Part shown: positions 25,082 to 33,639 of the stretch, piece after piece | How the letters are laid out: the number at the start of each line of letters is the position of its first letter | Numbering within the stretch: position 1 is the stretch's first letter | Assembly (NCBI RefSeq): GCF_039697315.1 | Contig: NZ_CP155619.1 | Coordinates: 2,542,001 to 2,606,000 of the forward strand | Source of the DNA: Pseudomonas abietaniphila | Lineage (GTDB): Bacteria; Pseudomonadota; Gammaproteobacteria; Pseudomonadales; Pseudomonadaceae | Direction of reading: 5' to 3' | DNA: 64,000 bases | Position numbers and translations under genes: made by a program | Notes under the pieces: model-generated | The model's database searches: none | The model's input: the letters and a program-made list of their open reading frames with translations, nothing else | Told to the model about the DNA's origin: nothing

Positions 25082-25504
25082 TCAACCCAATTCGATGATT
25101 TCGTAATCGTGGGTGATTTCAACGCCAGCGTTACCCAACATGATAGACGCCGAGCAATACTTCTCGGCGGAAAGCTCGATGGCACGTTTGACTTGAGTCT
25201 CTTTCAGACCACGGCCTTTCACCACGAAATGCAGGTGAATCTTGGTGAATACCTTGGGGTCTTCGGTGGCGCGTTCGGCCTCCAGAAACGCCTCGCAGCT
25301 TTCGACCGGCTGGCGGGCTTTTTTCAGAATGCTGACCACGTCGAAGTTGCTGCAGCCACCCAGGCCAATCAGCACCATTTCCATCGGGCGCACACCCAGG
25401 TTGCGACCGCCGCTCTCGGGCGGGCCATCCATCACGACCACGTGACCGCTGCCCGACTCGCCGAGGAACATGGCCTCACCCGCCCATTGAATACGCGCTT
25501 TCAT
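25082..25504 (-). CDS. OsmC-family peroxiredoxin-like protein
   Basis: This 140-residue OsmC/YhfA-like protein may reduce organic peroxides. The two conserved cysteines are in LGGCSNFDVV and EKYCSASIML, spaced as in the family. No partner gene is evident; it is divergent from vfr. The precise substrate is unknown. Confidence 0.9.
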   Translation of the reverse strand: MKARIQWAGEAMFLGESGSGHVVVMDGPPESGGRNLGVRPMEMVLIGLGGCSNFDVVSILKKARQPVESCEAFLEAERATEDPKVFTKIHLHFVVKGRGLKETQVKRAIELSAEKYCSASIMLGNAGVEITHDYEIIELG

Positions 25505-25711
25505 CCCCAGGTCTCCAATGCTAGAAAAAAGGCGGCCAGCTTAGCACAGGGCCACGATGTCGCTGAGTGGACCGGAAATGTCGATAAGCGACAGAAATGT
25601 AGGAAATTTCCGAAAAAATGGCGAAATGCCGCTGCTGAACTGTGACAAATCGGAAATACTGCCGATACCTATAAGAATGCCTCAGGGCGCAGTTTTTTAC
25701 GGGATACAGCC

Positions 25712-26356
25712 ATGGTCGCCATGACCCCTCCGAACAAAGTGAAGCTGGTCGACAAACTTCTTCCTCACGCGCAACGAAGGCGCTGCGCCGCCAAGAGCAA
25801 CATCATCTGCGCGGGCGAACAGTCAGAATCGCTGTACCTGATCATCAAAGGGTCGGTCACGATTCTGATCGAGGACAACGAAGGCCGGGAGATGATTGTC
25901 GCCTACCTGAATAGCGGTGATTTCTTCGGCGAGCTCGGCCTGTTCCAGCAAGCGGCGACCGGCCCCCAGCGCAGCGCCTGGGTCCGAGCCAAGAGTGAGT
26001 GTGAAGTCGCCGAAATCAGCTATACGAAATTCCGCGAGTTGAGCCAGCACGACCCCGAGCTGATGTACGCGATCGGCGGACAAATGGCGGAGCGTCTGCG
26101 CAACACCACACGCAAAGTCGGCGACCTGGCATTTCTCGATGTCACCGGACGCGTCGCACGCAGTCTGCTCGATCTGTGCAAACAGCCAGATGCCATGACG
26201 CACCCCGACGGCATGCAGATCAAGATCACGCGTCAGGAAATCGGTCGTATCGTGGGCTGTTCACGCGAGATGGTGGGCCGTGTTCTCAAGTCTCTGGAAG
26301 AACAGAAACTGGTACATGTGCGTGGCAAAACGATGGTGGTCTTCGGCACTCGCTGA
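25712..26356 (+). CDS. vfr: cAMP-activated global regulator Vfr (CRP family)
   Basis: Vfr is the Pseudomonas homologue of E. coli CRP, controlling virulence and surface functions. The 214-residue product keeps the cAMP-binding core ([29 protein letters not shown]) and the HTH DNA-reading segment [20 protein letters not shown]. The N-terminus diverges from P. aeruginosa Vfr, but the length is identical. A TGTGA half-site lies about 70 bp upstream; whether it is autoregulatory is unknown. Confidence 0.96.
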   Translation: MVAMTPPNKVKLVDKLLPHAQRRRCAAKSNIICAGEQSESLYLIIKGSVTILIEDNEGREMIVAYLNSGDFFGELGLFQQAATGPQRSAWVRAKSECEVAEISYTKFRELSQHDPELMYAIGGQMAERLRNTTRKVGDLAFLDVTGRVARSLLDLCKQPDAMTHPDGMQIKITRQEIGRIVGCSREMVGRVLKSLEEQKLVHVRGKTMVVFGTR

Positions 26357-26370
26357 AAGCGCGACCGTGA

Positions 26371-27066
26371 CTACAAGCGGGCGAACATGTCCGCGTAGCG
26401 CTCGCCCAACCGGTCCAGAAAGTCCGGCGCAGCGAATAGCTCGTGCAGGGCAATGTGGCTCTGCGCACGACAGCGCTGCTCCAGCTCGCACATCTGATTG
26501 AAGCGGTTGACGGCATTGACCATGTCGACGCGCTCGTTATCCAGCAGCATCGCGCCATGGGCCAGCACCACCGGCCGTCGTCCACCCTGACTCTGACGCC
26601 ATCGCTGGGCTGTCCCGACCATCTTGCGATCATCCAGATTGACGTTGAAACGACCGTCGCAAAACGCGCCGTCAACCTCACCCAAAGACGCGACGCCACC
26701 GAGATCGGTCAACACATCGAGCATGGGCTGGCACAGGCGCATGTAGGCGTTTTCGATACGATCCCTGTCCAGATCGGATTTGGGCTGAACGTATACCAGC
26801 GCGACGTTCACGGTCGCAGGTGACTGCGGGACCGGTTCGCCGCCGCTTTCACGCAGCAGAACCGGCCAACCGATATCGGCCAGGGTCTCGCTGGCTTCGG
26901 TGAAACCACCCAGACGGCTCAAGCGTCGCGGCATCACCAGGGCGTGATCATTGGGTCGCCAGAACAACAGACCATAATCGGCATCGCCCGCGCAGACCGA
27001 GGCCAACAGGTCCTGTTCAGCCTTGAGGCCAGCTTCAACGCAGATGTCGATTACCTGGGTGGTCAT
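26371..27066 (-). CDS. Lipoate-protein ligase family protein
   Basis: This is a 231-residue member of the BPL/LplA/LipB fold. I start it at the ATG at 27064-27066 (MTTQVIDICVEAGLKAEQDL). The region DDRKMVGTAQRWR matches the catalytic lysine motif of lipoate ligases, and LAHGAMLLD follows as in LplA. The RRxTGGG loop is replaced by LRESGGEPVPQSPATVNVAL, so substrate or activity may differ. It lies 34 bp after trpC on the same strand and converges on vfr. Confidence 0.8.
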   Translation of the reverse strand: MTTQVIDICVEAGLKAEQDLLASVCAGDADYGLLFWRPNDHALVMPRRLSRLGGFTEASETLADIGWPVLLRESGGEPVPQSPATVNVALVYVQPKSDLDRDRIENAYMRLCQPMLDVLTDLGGVASLGEVDGAFCDGRFNVNLDDRKMVGTAQRWRQSQGGRRPVVLAHGAMLLDNERVDMVNAVNRFNQMCELEQRCRAQSHIALHELFAAPDFLDRLGERYADMFARL

Positions 27067-27100
27067 GATCACGCCTCGTGCCGACGAACCTGTGGCCGTC

Positions 27101-27937
27101 TCAATCCAGGTTACTGGACTTGATCGCCGTACCTTTTTCCGGGAAGAACAGACGCTGCAGCTCCACACCCGGCTTCTCGGCGCGCATGAATGCTTCGCCG
27201 ACCAGGAAGGAGTACACGTCGTTGATTTCCATCAACTCGACGTCGGCACGATTGAGAATGCCGCTTTCGGTGATCACCAGTCGGTCGCGCGGGATGCGCG
27301 GCAACAGGTCCAGTGTGGTTTCCAGGCTGACATCGAACGTGTGCAGGTTACGGTTGTTGATGCCGACCAGCGGTGTATCGAGGGTTTTCAGTGCACGCTC
27401 CAGCTCATCGCCGTCGTGCACTTCGACCAGTACGTCCAGTTTGTTGGCTTTGGCGACCGCAGCCAGCTCGGCCATCTGAACGTCGTCCAGCGCAGAAACA
27501 ATCAGCAGGATGCAGTCTGCGCCCAACGCACGGGCTTCTACGACCTGATACGGGTCGATCATGAAATCCTTGCGGATCACCGGGAGTTTGCAGGCACCAC
27601 GGGCTTCTTTCAGATACGCATCAGCACCCTGGAAGAAGTCGATATCGGTCAGCACAGACAGGCAAGTGGCGCCGCCCGCCTCGTAGCTTTTGGCGATTTC
27701 AGCGGGCTGAAAATGCTCGCGAATCACGCCCTTGCTCGGCGAAGCCTTCTTGATCTCAGCGATGACGGCCGGCTGCTTGCGCTTCGCCTGCTCGATCAAT
27801 GCCTTGGCGAAGCCACGGGGAGCATCGGCGGTAGACACCAGGGTTTCCAGTTCGGACAGGCTGACGCTGGCGCGCCGCGCCGCGACTTCCTCGGCCTTAC
27901 GGGCGAGAATCTTTTCCAGTACCGTCGGCACGCTCAT
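27101..27937 (-). CDS. trpC: Indole-3-glycerol phosphate synthase
   Basis: TrpC closes the indole ring in tryptophan synthesis. The 278-residue product carries [15 protein letters not shown] (catalytic lysine) and the barrel motifs [14 protein letters not shown] and [10 protein letters not shown]. It is monofunctional, not fused to TrpF as in enterics. Its ATG overlaps the trpD stop (ATGA), the last link of trpGDC. Confidence 0.98.
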   Translation of the reverse strand: MSVPTVLEKILARKAEEVAARRASVSLSELETLVSTADAPRGFAKALIEQAKRKQPAVIAEIKKASPSKGVIREHFQPAEIAKSYEAGGATCLSVLTDIDFFQGADAYLKEARGACKLPVIRKDFMIDPYQVVEARALGADCILLIVSALDDVQMAELAAVAKANKLDVLVEVHDGDELERALKTLDTPLVGINNRNLHTFDVSLETTLDLLPRIPRDRLVITESGILNRADVELMEINDVYSFLVGEAFMRAEKPGVELQRLFFPEKGTAIKSSNLD

Positions 27938-28983
27938 CCTTCATTCTCCTGTTTGAATACCGCGGTAAAGGCACCCAGCTCTTCAAGCTTCTCGCGTGCA
28001 AGCCCGGTGTGCAGCGCATCGTGTGCCAACGCCACGCCTTCCTTGAGGGAGGTGGCATGATCGGCAGCGTAGAGCGCGGCGCCCGCGTTGAGCACAATCA
28101 TTTCAGCCGCTTTCTGGCCGTTCTCGGTTTTGCGTCGACCCAGCGCATCCCTGATCAATTCCAGAGACTGCGCGGGACTGTCGACCACCAGGCCGAACAG
28201 GCTCTGGCTCTTCATGCCAAGGTCTTCCGGCTGCACCCAGTACTCGGTGACTTCGCCGTTCTTGAGTTCAGCGACATAGGTCGGCGCCGCAAGGCTGAAT
28301 TCATCCAGGCCGTCCTGCGAGTGAACCACCAGCACGTGCTTGCTGCCCATACGCGACAGCACTTCAGCAAGCGGGCGGCAGAGCGCCTGGCTGAACACGC
28401 CGACAACCTGATGCTTGACGCCCGCAGGGTTGGTCAGTGGACCCAGCATGTTGAACAGCGTGCGCAGGCCCAACTCTTTACGCGGACCGGCGGCATGTTT
28501 CATTGCCCCGTGATGGGTTTGCGCGAACATGAAGCCGATCCCGACGCTGTCAATGCAGCGCGCCACCTGAACCGGCGTCAGGTTCAGATAGACACCCGCT
28601 GCTTCCAGCAGATCGGCACTGCCGCTTTTGCCGGAGACAGCACGGTTGCCGTGTTTGGCGACCGTGCAGCCCGCCGCTGCGATGACGAACGACGCGGCCG
28701 TCGAGACGTTGAAGATATTCGCGCCGTCGCCGCCGGTGCCGACAATGTCGACCACGCCGTCGAGGGTCTTGAGTTCGACCTTGTCGGCCAGCTCACGCAT
28801 GACCGAGACCGCGCCGACGATCTCGTCGATGCTCTCGCTCTTCATGCGCATGCCCATCAGAAAGGCACCGATCTGCGCCTGAGTGCACTGGCCGGTCATG
28901 ATTTCGCGCATGACATCGCGCATTTCGTCGGTGCTCAGGTCCAGCTGCGTCACAACCCGGCCCAGCGCCGTCTTGATATCCAT
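27934..28983 (-). CDS. trpD: Anthranilate phosphoribosyltransferase
   Basis: TrpD joins anthranilate to PRPP. Starting at the ATG at 28981-28983 ([17 protein letters not shown]) it has 349 residues, the family length. An ATG two codons upstream is better placed for the AAGGA site and cannot be excluded. The PRPP motif [18 protein letters not shown] and [18 protein letters not shown] are intact. It overlaps trpC by 4 bp. Confidence 0.97.
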   Translation of the reverse strand: MDIKTALGRVVTQLDLSTDEMRDVMREIMTGQCTQAQIGAFLMGMRMKSESIDEIVGAVSVMRELADKVELKTLDGVVDIVGTGGDGANIFNVSTAASFVIAAAGCTVAKHGNRAVSGKSGSADLLEAAGVYLNLTPVQVARCIDSVGIGFMFAQTHHGAMKHAAGPRKELGLRTLFNMLGPLTNPAGVKHQVVGVFSQALCRPLAEVLSRMGSKHVLVVHSQDGLDEFSLAAPTYVAELKNGEVTEYWVQPEDLGMKSQSLFGLVVDSPAQSLELIRDALGRRKTENGQKAAEMIVLNAGAALYAADHATSLKEGVALAHDALHTGLAREKLEELGAFTAVFKQENEG

Positions 28984-29001
28984 TGCCATATCGAAGTGTC
29001 C

Positions 29002-29601
29002 TTAACCCTGACGAGTGCCGCCGGTCTGCTTGAGGAAGTTGGCGAACAGCTCGTGACCCTGCTCGGAAAGAATCGACTCAGGGTGGAATTGCACACCCTC
29101 GACATTCAGCGTCTTGTGACGCAAGCCCATGATCTCATCGACGGAGCCGTCTTCGAGCTGGGTCCATGCGGTCATTTCCAGGCAGTCGGGCAATGTCTCG
29201 CGCTTGACCACAAGCGAGTGATAGCGGGTGACCGTCAGCGGGTGTTTCAACCCTTCGAACACGCCCTTGTCTTCGTGGATCAGATCGCTGGTTTTACCGT
29301 GCATCACCTGACGTGCGCGCACGACGTCGCCGCCAAACGCCTGGCCGATGGACTGATGGCCCAGGCAGACGCCCAGCACCGGGAGTTTACCGGCGAAGTG
29401 CTTGATCACGTCGATGGACACGCCCGCTTCATTCGGGGTGCAAGGGCCAGGGGAAACGACGATGCGCTCGGGGTTCAACGCCTCGATTTCAGCGACGGTC
29501 ATTTCGTCGTTACGGATCACTTTAACGTCGGCGCCCAACTCGCCAAGGTACTGCACGACGTTATAGGTAAAGGAGTCGTAGTTATCGATCATCAGCAGCA
29601 T
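29002..29601 (-). CDS. trpG: Anthranilate synthase component II (glutamine amidotransferase)
   Basis: TrpG supplies ammonia to TrpE. The 199-residue class I amidotransferase shows the nucleophile motif [15 protein letters not shown] and the His-Glu pair in [11 protein letters not shown]. It heads trpGDC and is preceded by a 163-bp leader holding a Trp-codon peptide and hairpin. Its partner trpE is about 6 kb away in a separate unit. Confidence 0.97.
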   Translation of the reverse strand: MLLMIDNYDSFTYNVVQYLGELGADVKVIRNDEMTVAEIEALNPERIVVSPGPCTPNEAGVSIDVIKHFAGKLPVLGVCLGHQSIGQAFGGDVVRARQVMHGKTSDLIHEDKGVFEGLKHPLTVTRYHSLVVKRETLPDCLEMTAWTQLEDGSVDEIMGLRHKTLNVEGVQFHPESILSEQGHELFANFLKQTGGTRQG

Positions 29602-29737
29602 GGTGTGCTCAACCTCTTGGAATCACTGACCTTTATTCAAACCTTTCAGAGTCCGTGTTCGTTTTGCGCCCGTTTGTGCAGTCGGTGCATAGCTCGACTG
29701 GGGCAGACGTCACGGTTCGAAGGCAGGGTGTTACAGG

Positions 29738-29752
29738 GCCGGGAGAGCCGGC
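29738..29752 (-). promoter_or_regulatory. Hairpin after the trpG leader peptide
   Basis: GCCGG and CCGGC pair around a 5-nt loop, beginning 11 nt after the leader stop codon. The equivalent hairpin follows the trpE leader at nearly the same distance. I could not identify by eye the alternative terminator with a U run. Confidence 0.5.
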
Positions 29753-29763
29753 AGGGAAAAGAG

Positions 29764-29832
29764 TCAGGCGCGCCAACGCCAGCGGGCGTGAGCCTTGATA
29801 ACGCGCATCAAGAGTTTGCTGACAGTCGTCAC
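29764..29832 (-). CDS. Candidate trpGDC leader peptide (Trp-Arg-Trp)
   Basis: This is a 22-codon frame from a GTG (29830-29832) ending KAHARWRWRA, with two Trp codons just before the stop. An internal ATG at 29806-29808 would give 14 residues. GAGA lies 8 bp before the GTG. It matches the 22-codon frame before trpE in length and sequence (51 of 69 bases by my count). Attenuation of both trpE and trpGDC has been reported in P. putida. The rest of the 374-bp gap (29,602-29,975) holds no other gene that I can see. Confidence 0.7.
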   Translation of the reverse strand: MTTVSKLLMRVIKAHARWRWRA

Positions 29833-29975
29833 GGAAGGGGTCTCATCTAAACGTTTTGGGACATTAGCGTACCGAACCAAGCGGCGCAACCGCATTGTAC
29901 GATAGAAAAATTTGAGTGGATGCAGTCAGAACGGCCTGTATATCGCGGATCAGCCTGTCTCGGTGTTTCCACCCG

Positions 29976-30902
29976 TCAAACAGGGCCCGTTTCACCGAGC
30001 AGTCGGGACATCCTGGCCCTTAGCCGAGGCGCGACGAAATCCAGAAACGCGCGCAGTTTCAACGGCAGCGGCGCCTGACCGGTGTGCACGAGACTGACGG
30101 GCAAGGGCGCCGACTCATACGACGCCAACACCACACGAAGCGCGTCATGACGCACAGCCTCCGCCACTTGATAAGACAGAACGCGAATCAAGCCGACACC
30201 CAGTGCCGATGCATCGATGGCAGCCTCGGCGGTGTTTACCGTGAGCCGTGACTGAACAGGCACCGACACCTGAGAGCGGCCAGCGCCGAATACCCAGGCG
30301 CGCTTGGACTCCAGTACCTCAAAGGTGATGCAGTCATGCCCGGCCAGATCAGCCGGGTGCATGGGCTCGCCGCGCTGACTCAAGTAGGCGGGACTCGCAC
30401 ACACGACGCGCCGCACCGTTCCCACGCGGGTCGCCATGAGTGAACTGTCGGGCAGCTCACCTATGCGCACGGCGATATCACCGTGCTCTTCCATTAAATG
30501 CACCACGCGATCGGTCAGCATGAGGTTGACGGTGATCAGCGGGTAATGCGCCAGAAACTCAGCAATCACGGGGACCACGTGCAAGCGGCCGAATACCACG
30601 GGCGCCGTGACCGTCAGCTCGCCTTTCGGCGCCGAATACTCCCCCGTCGCCGCCCGCTCCGCCTCACCGATGTCTTCAAGAATGCGCCTGCACGCGACCA
30701 GGTAAGCACTTCCGGCTTCGGTCAGTGAAAGCTGACGCGTGGTGCGGTGCAGCAAGCGTGTTTTCAGGTGCGTTTCCAGCTCCGCGACTTTGCGACTGAC
30801 CGTCGCCAGCGGCATACCGAGTCGGCGCGCGGCGGCTGACAAGCTGCCAGCGTCCGCAACGGTGACAAAGATGAACATCGAGTCAAGGCGGTTCAACGGC
30901 AA
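29976..30902 (-). CDS. LysR-family transcriptional regulator
   Basis: This 308-residue regulator has the standard LysR winged-helix start MPLNRLDSMFIFVTVADAGS, the recognition region AAARRLGMPLATVSRKVAELE, and a C-terminal effector domain from about residue 90. It is divergent from an MFS transporter across a gap containing a 6-7-6 inverted repeat, so it probably controls that gene and itself. Confidence 0.93.
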   Translation of the reverse strand: MPLNRLDSMFIFVTVADAGSLSAAARRLGMPLATVSRKVAELETHLKTRLLHRTTRQLSLTEAGSAYLVACRRILEDIGEAERAATGEYSAPKGELTVTAPVVFGRLHVVPVIAEFLAHYPLITVNLMLTDRVVHLMEEHGDIAVRIGELPDSSLMATRVGTVRRVVCASPAYLSQRGEPMHPADLAGHDCITFEVLESKRAWVFGAGRSQVSVPVQSRLTVNTAEAAIDASALGVGLIRVLSYQVAEAVRHDALRVVLASYESAPLPVSLVHTGQAPLPLKLRAFLDFVAPRLRARMSRLLGETGPV

Positions 30903-30925
30903 GCCTCTCGGAATCTGGAAGAATG

Positions 30926-30944
30926 ATTCCCGATCTTAGGGAAT
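30926..30944. promoter_or_regulatory. Inverted repeat, likely LysR operator
   Basis: ATTCCC and GGGAAT flank a 7-bp centre in the 140-bp gap between the LysR gene and the divergent MFS gene. The dyad lies 24 bp before the LysR start. Size and placement fit a LysR binding site, though it is not a strict T-N11-A box. Confidence 0.55.
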
Positions 30945-31042
30945 TATCTTCACCAATGCGAGGGCGTAGGGTTCGAGGCTCACCACCGGTACACGACAGA
31001 TTGGCTGCAAGTGCCGGAGCCACGTATCCACAGGAGGGTGCC

Positions 31043-32257
31043 ATGAGCGCTTCCGAAACTCCCGCCGCCCCCACAACAGCATCACGCGGCAAAATCATCA
31101 TGATGGCGATCATTGCCGGAGCGGTGATCACTAATCTGTACTGCGTACAGCCCATCCTGCCGTTGATCGCCTCAAGTCTTGACGTTGACCAAACGACCGT
31201 GGACCTCGTGGCCGGCGCAGCCCTGCTGGGGTTTGCCTTTGGACTCGCACTGCTGTTGCCGTTGGGCGACCGTTTTGATCGTCGCAAACTGGTCCTCGGA
31301 CAAATCGCGGTCGCCTTCATTTTCGGTATCGCCGCCGCAGCAGCGCCGAGCATCTGGACGTTGATTGCCGCGGCGTTCGGTCTGGGTGTGGTCAGCTGCG
31401 TCCCACAGCAACTGGTGCCTTTCGCCGCTGTGATGTCGCAACCCAGTGAACGCGGACGTAACGTGGGAACCGTGGTCAGCGGCATCATGGTCGGCATTCT
31501 GCTGGGCCGAACCATCAGCGGCGTGGTGGGTGACACCTACGGTTGGCGCGCGGTGTTCGGCGTAGAAGCAGCCTTCATGATCCCGGTCTTCATCGCCGCC
31601 GCAACGCTGCTGCCAAAGGGCGTGCCCAGCACCCAACTTTCCTACGGTCGTCTGCTGGCTTCACTGTGGCCGTTGATGCGCGACAACCGCCCGATTCGCG
31701 AATCGATGATCGTCCAAGCGCTGCTGTGGGCGTGCTTCAACGCCTTCTGGGTGAACCTGGCCGCGCTGCTCGCGGATGGCCCCATGCATCTGGGCAGTGC
31801 CTGGGCGGGTGGATTCGGCATCATCGGTGCGGCCGGCGCACTTGCCGCTTCGCTGGGCGGTCGTGCCTCGGACACCCTCGGCGCGCGCAAGGTAATTGGC
31901 GCCAGCATCGCCATTGTGACGTTGTCCTTCCTGCTCCTCGCCGGGGCCGAGTCCTCTCTGATCTTCCTTGTGATCGGGGTCATCGTGCTCGACATCGGCG
32001 TACAGGCGGGCCTTGTGTCCAACCAGACCCGTGCCTTTGCGGTCGACCCGAAAGCTCAAGGCCGCATCAACAGCCTTTATATGACCGCCACGTTCTTCGG
32101 TGGCGCGGTCGGCACCATCATCAGCGGCTGGCTGATGGCGCGACTCGACTGGCAAGGGATCGTCGCCTTTGGAATCCTGCTGGGTCTGATCGCGATGGCC
32201 ATCCACTGGATCGGCTCGGCCCGCCTCCCGCAAAAACAAGTGAGCCCGGGCGCCTGA
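31043..32257 (+). CDS. MFS transporter (drug/metabolite efflux type)
   Basis: This is a 404-residue major facilitator with about 12 hydrophobic spans. The ATG at 31043 is chosen for the AGGAGG site 8 bp upstream; longer frames add an unlikely charged segment. The loop 2-3 motif LLPLGDRFDRRKLVLGQ is the MFS signature. It resembles YnfM-type exporters, but the substrate is unknown. It is probably controlled by the divergent LysR protein. Confidence 0.9.
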   Translation: MSASETPAAPTTASRGKIIMMAIIAGAVITNLYCVQPILPLIASSLDVDQTTVDLVAGAALLGFAFGLALLLPLGDRFDRRKLVLGQIAVAFIFGIAAAAAPSIWTLIAAAFGLGVVSCVPQQLVPFAAVMSQPSERGRNVGTVVSGIMVGILLGRTISGVVGDTYGWRAVFGVEAAFMIPVFIAAATLLPKGVPSTQLSYGRLLASLWPLMRDNRPIRESMIVQALLWACFNAFWVNLAALLADGPMHLGSAWAGGFGIIGAAGALAASLGGRASDTLGARKVIGASIAIVTLSFLLLAGAESSLIFLVIGVIVLDIGVQAGLVSNQTRAFAVDPKAQGRINSLYMTATFFGGAVGTIISGWLMARLDWQGIVAFGILLGLIAMAIHWIGSARLPQKQVSPGA

Positions 32258-32338
32258 AAGCCCGTCGCTCATAAGCTCCGAAACAGACGACAAAAGCCTA
32301 AGCCAAACGTCTCCTCTTGACCCACTCTTTAGGGCTCC

Positions 32339-32369
32339 AGTGTCCACTGTTCAGGTGGACACTTTTTTA
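32339..32369 (+). terminator. Terminator after the MFS gene
   Basis: AGTGTCCAC and GTGGACACT pair around a 7-nt loop and are followed by TTTTTT. From here to 32,599 the DNA is AT-rich and shows no gene; it should contain the promoter of the VirJ-like gene. Confidence 0.9.
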
Positions 32370-32599
32370 TTCGCCACCCTGCGCTCTTACTTTATTAGGC
32401 AGCTAACTTTCGATTCTATGAAATGTGTCCGACGCATAAAGACGCGCTCAACGTTATAGGATATATTTCTGCGCGTATTGATAATGGCCGCTACGAAGTC
32501 ACTGTAGGCTACTGCGTCACGTGAGTCACGGTTTTATCTACACGCCCCTATCTTATGATTGCCCCGGCAAAGGCCGGCGGATGTAGAGTCCATAAAACC

Positions 32600-33436
32600 A
32601 TGTCGCCGAAAAAATACTGGGCCGCGTTTGCCATCGTACTCGTCACTGCAACTTCCGCTGCGTACAGCCTGCATCAAAGGCCTGAGTCGAAACACCGGCT
32701 CAAGGTGTGCCTGCCCCCTACGCCGAGCATGTCAAATATCCAGCGTCAGGAACCGACCAGCAGCATTACGGTGAGTGATCGAACCCTGCCGTTGGCACAC
32801 ACCTTATCGGAGATGCAGGTCACCGAAATCGCACCGACACCAGCCTCTGACACGTTGACGGTGTTCTACTCCGGCGACGGCGGCTGGCGGGATCTGGACA
32901 AGGAAATCTCTGAAATAATGGGTGGCGAGGGATATCCGGTAGTGGGTGTCGATACGCTACGTTATTACTGGAAATATAAGTCCCCTGAAGAAAGTGCTGC
33001 CGACCTGACTGCACTCATGGACAACTACCGTGCTCGATGGGGAATAAAACATTTCGTACTGGCGGGGTATTCATTCGGCGCCGATGTACTTCCCGCTATT
33101 TATAATCGAATGCAAGAAAAAGACAAGGATGCCATAGACAGTATTCTGTTACTGGCATTCGCACGTAAAGGCAGTTTCGAGATTCATCTAGATGGCTGGA
33201 TTAAAGAAAGCAGCAACGGGATAGAAACCGGATCTGAGATGGCCAAGCTCCCGGCCCGCAAGGTGCTGTGCGTATATGGCGTAAAAGAAAAGAAAAAAAG
33301 CGGCTGCACGGACTCAACTATCGTTGGAGAAGTGCTTCAACTACCCGGTAAACATCACTTTGACCGCGATTACAATTCGCTGACATTAAAACTTATCGAT
33401 GCTATTAAACGCCGAAGCGCCACGACGACGCTTTGA
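32600..33436 (+). CDS. VirJ/AcvB-like periplasmic serine hydrolase
   Basis: This 278-residue exported protein has the VirJ domain of Agrobacterium VirJ/AcvB. A signal or anchor segment covers about residues 4-22. The domain shows VFYSGDGGWRDLDKEI, the nucleophile elbow GYSFGADVLP, and a late histidine in PGKHHFDRDY. AcvB homologues hydrolyse lysyl-phosphatidylglycerol and usually sit beside an mprF/lpiA gene, which is absent here. Composition is visibly more AT-rich than the neighbours, suggesting transfer. The start is uncertain; an ATG at 32555 is in frame. Confidence 0.8.
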   Translation: MSPKKYWAAFAIVLVTATSAAYSLHQRPESKHRLKVCLPPTPSMSNIQRQEPTSSITVSDRTLPLAHTLSEMQVTEIAPTPASDTLTVFYSGDGGWRDLDKEISEIMGGEGYPVVGVDTLRYYWKYKSPEESAADLTALMDNYRARWGIKHFVLAGYSFGADVLPAIYNRMQEKDKDAIDSILLLAFARKGSFEIHLDGWIKESSNGIETGSEMAKLPARKVLCVYGVKEKKKSGCTDSTIVGEVLQLPGKHHFDRDYNSLTLKLIDAIKRRSATTTL

Positions 33437-33639
33437 CGGATCCGCGGGCTACACAGGCGTCCCTGAAACGGACGCCCTTACTTGGTTCCATCACCCACCA
33501 AAGTGATGGCCAATAGCCTGTTCCGCCCGAATATTATCCTGCTTGTTACACAGCGCCTGACGATTGATACAAGACATGGCGATATGCTTCGGGGCTGCTA
33601 CCTTCTCGTACAGCAATAAAAACAAGAAGGAATATCTCG

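Noticed and set aside
25602..25711. Palindrome GGAAATTTCC and a TGTGA half-site upstream of vfr, considered as an autoregulatory site
   Set aside because: Only half a CRP/Vfr site is visible and the palindrome does not fit the Vfr consensus; too weak to call.
33456..33476. Stem GGCGTCC/GGACGCC after the VirJ-like gene, considered as a terminator
   Set aside because: The stem is only 7 bp and no T run follows.
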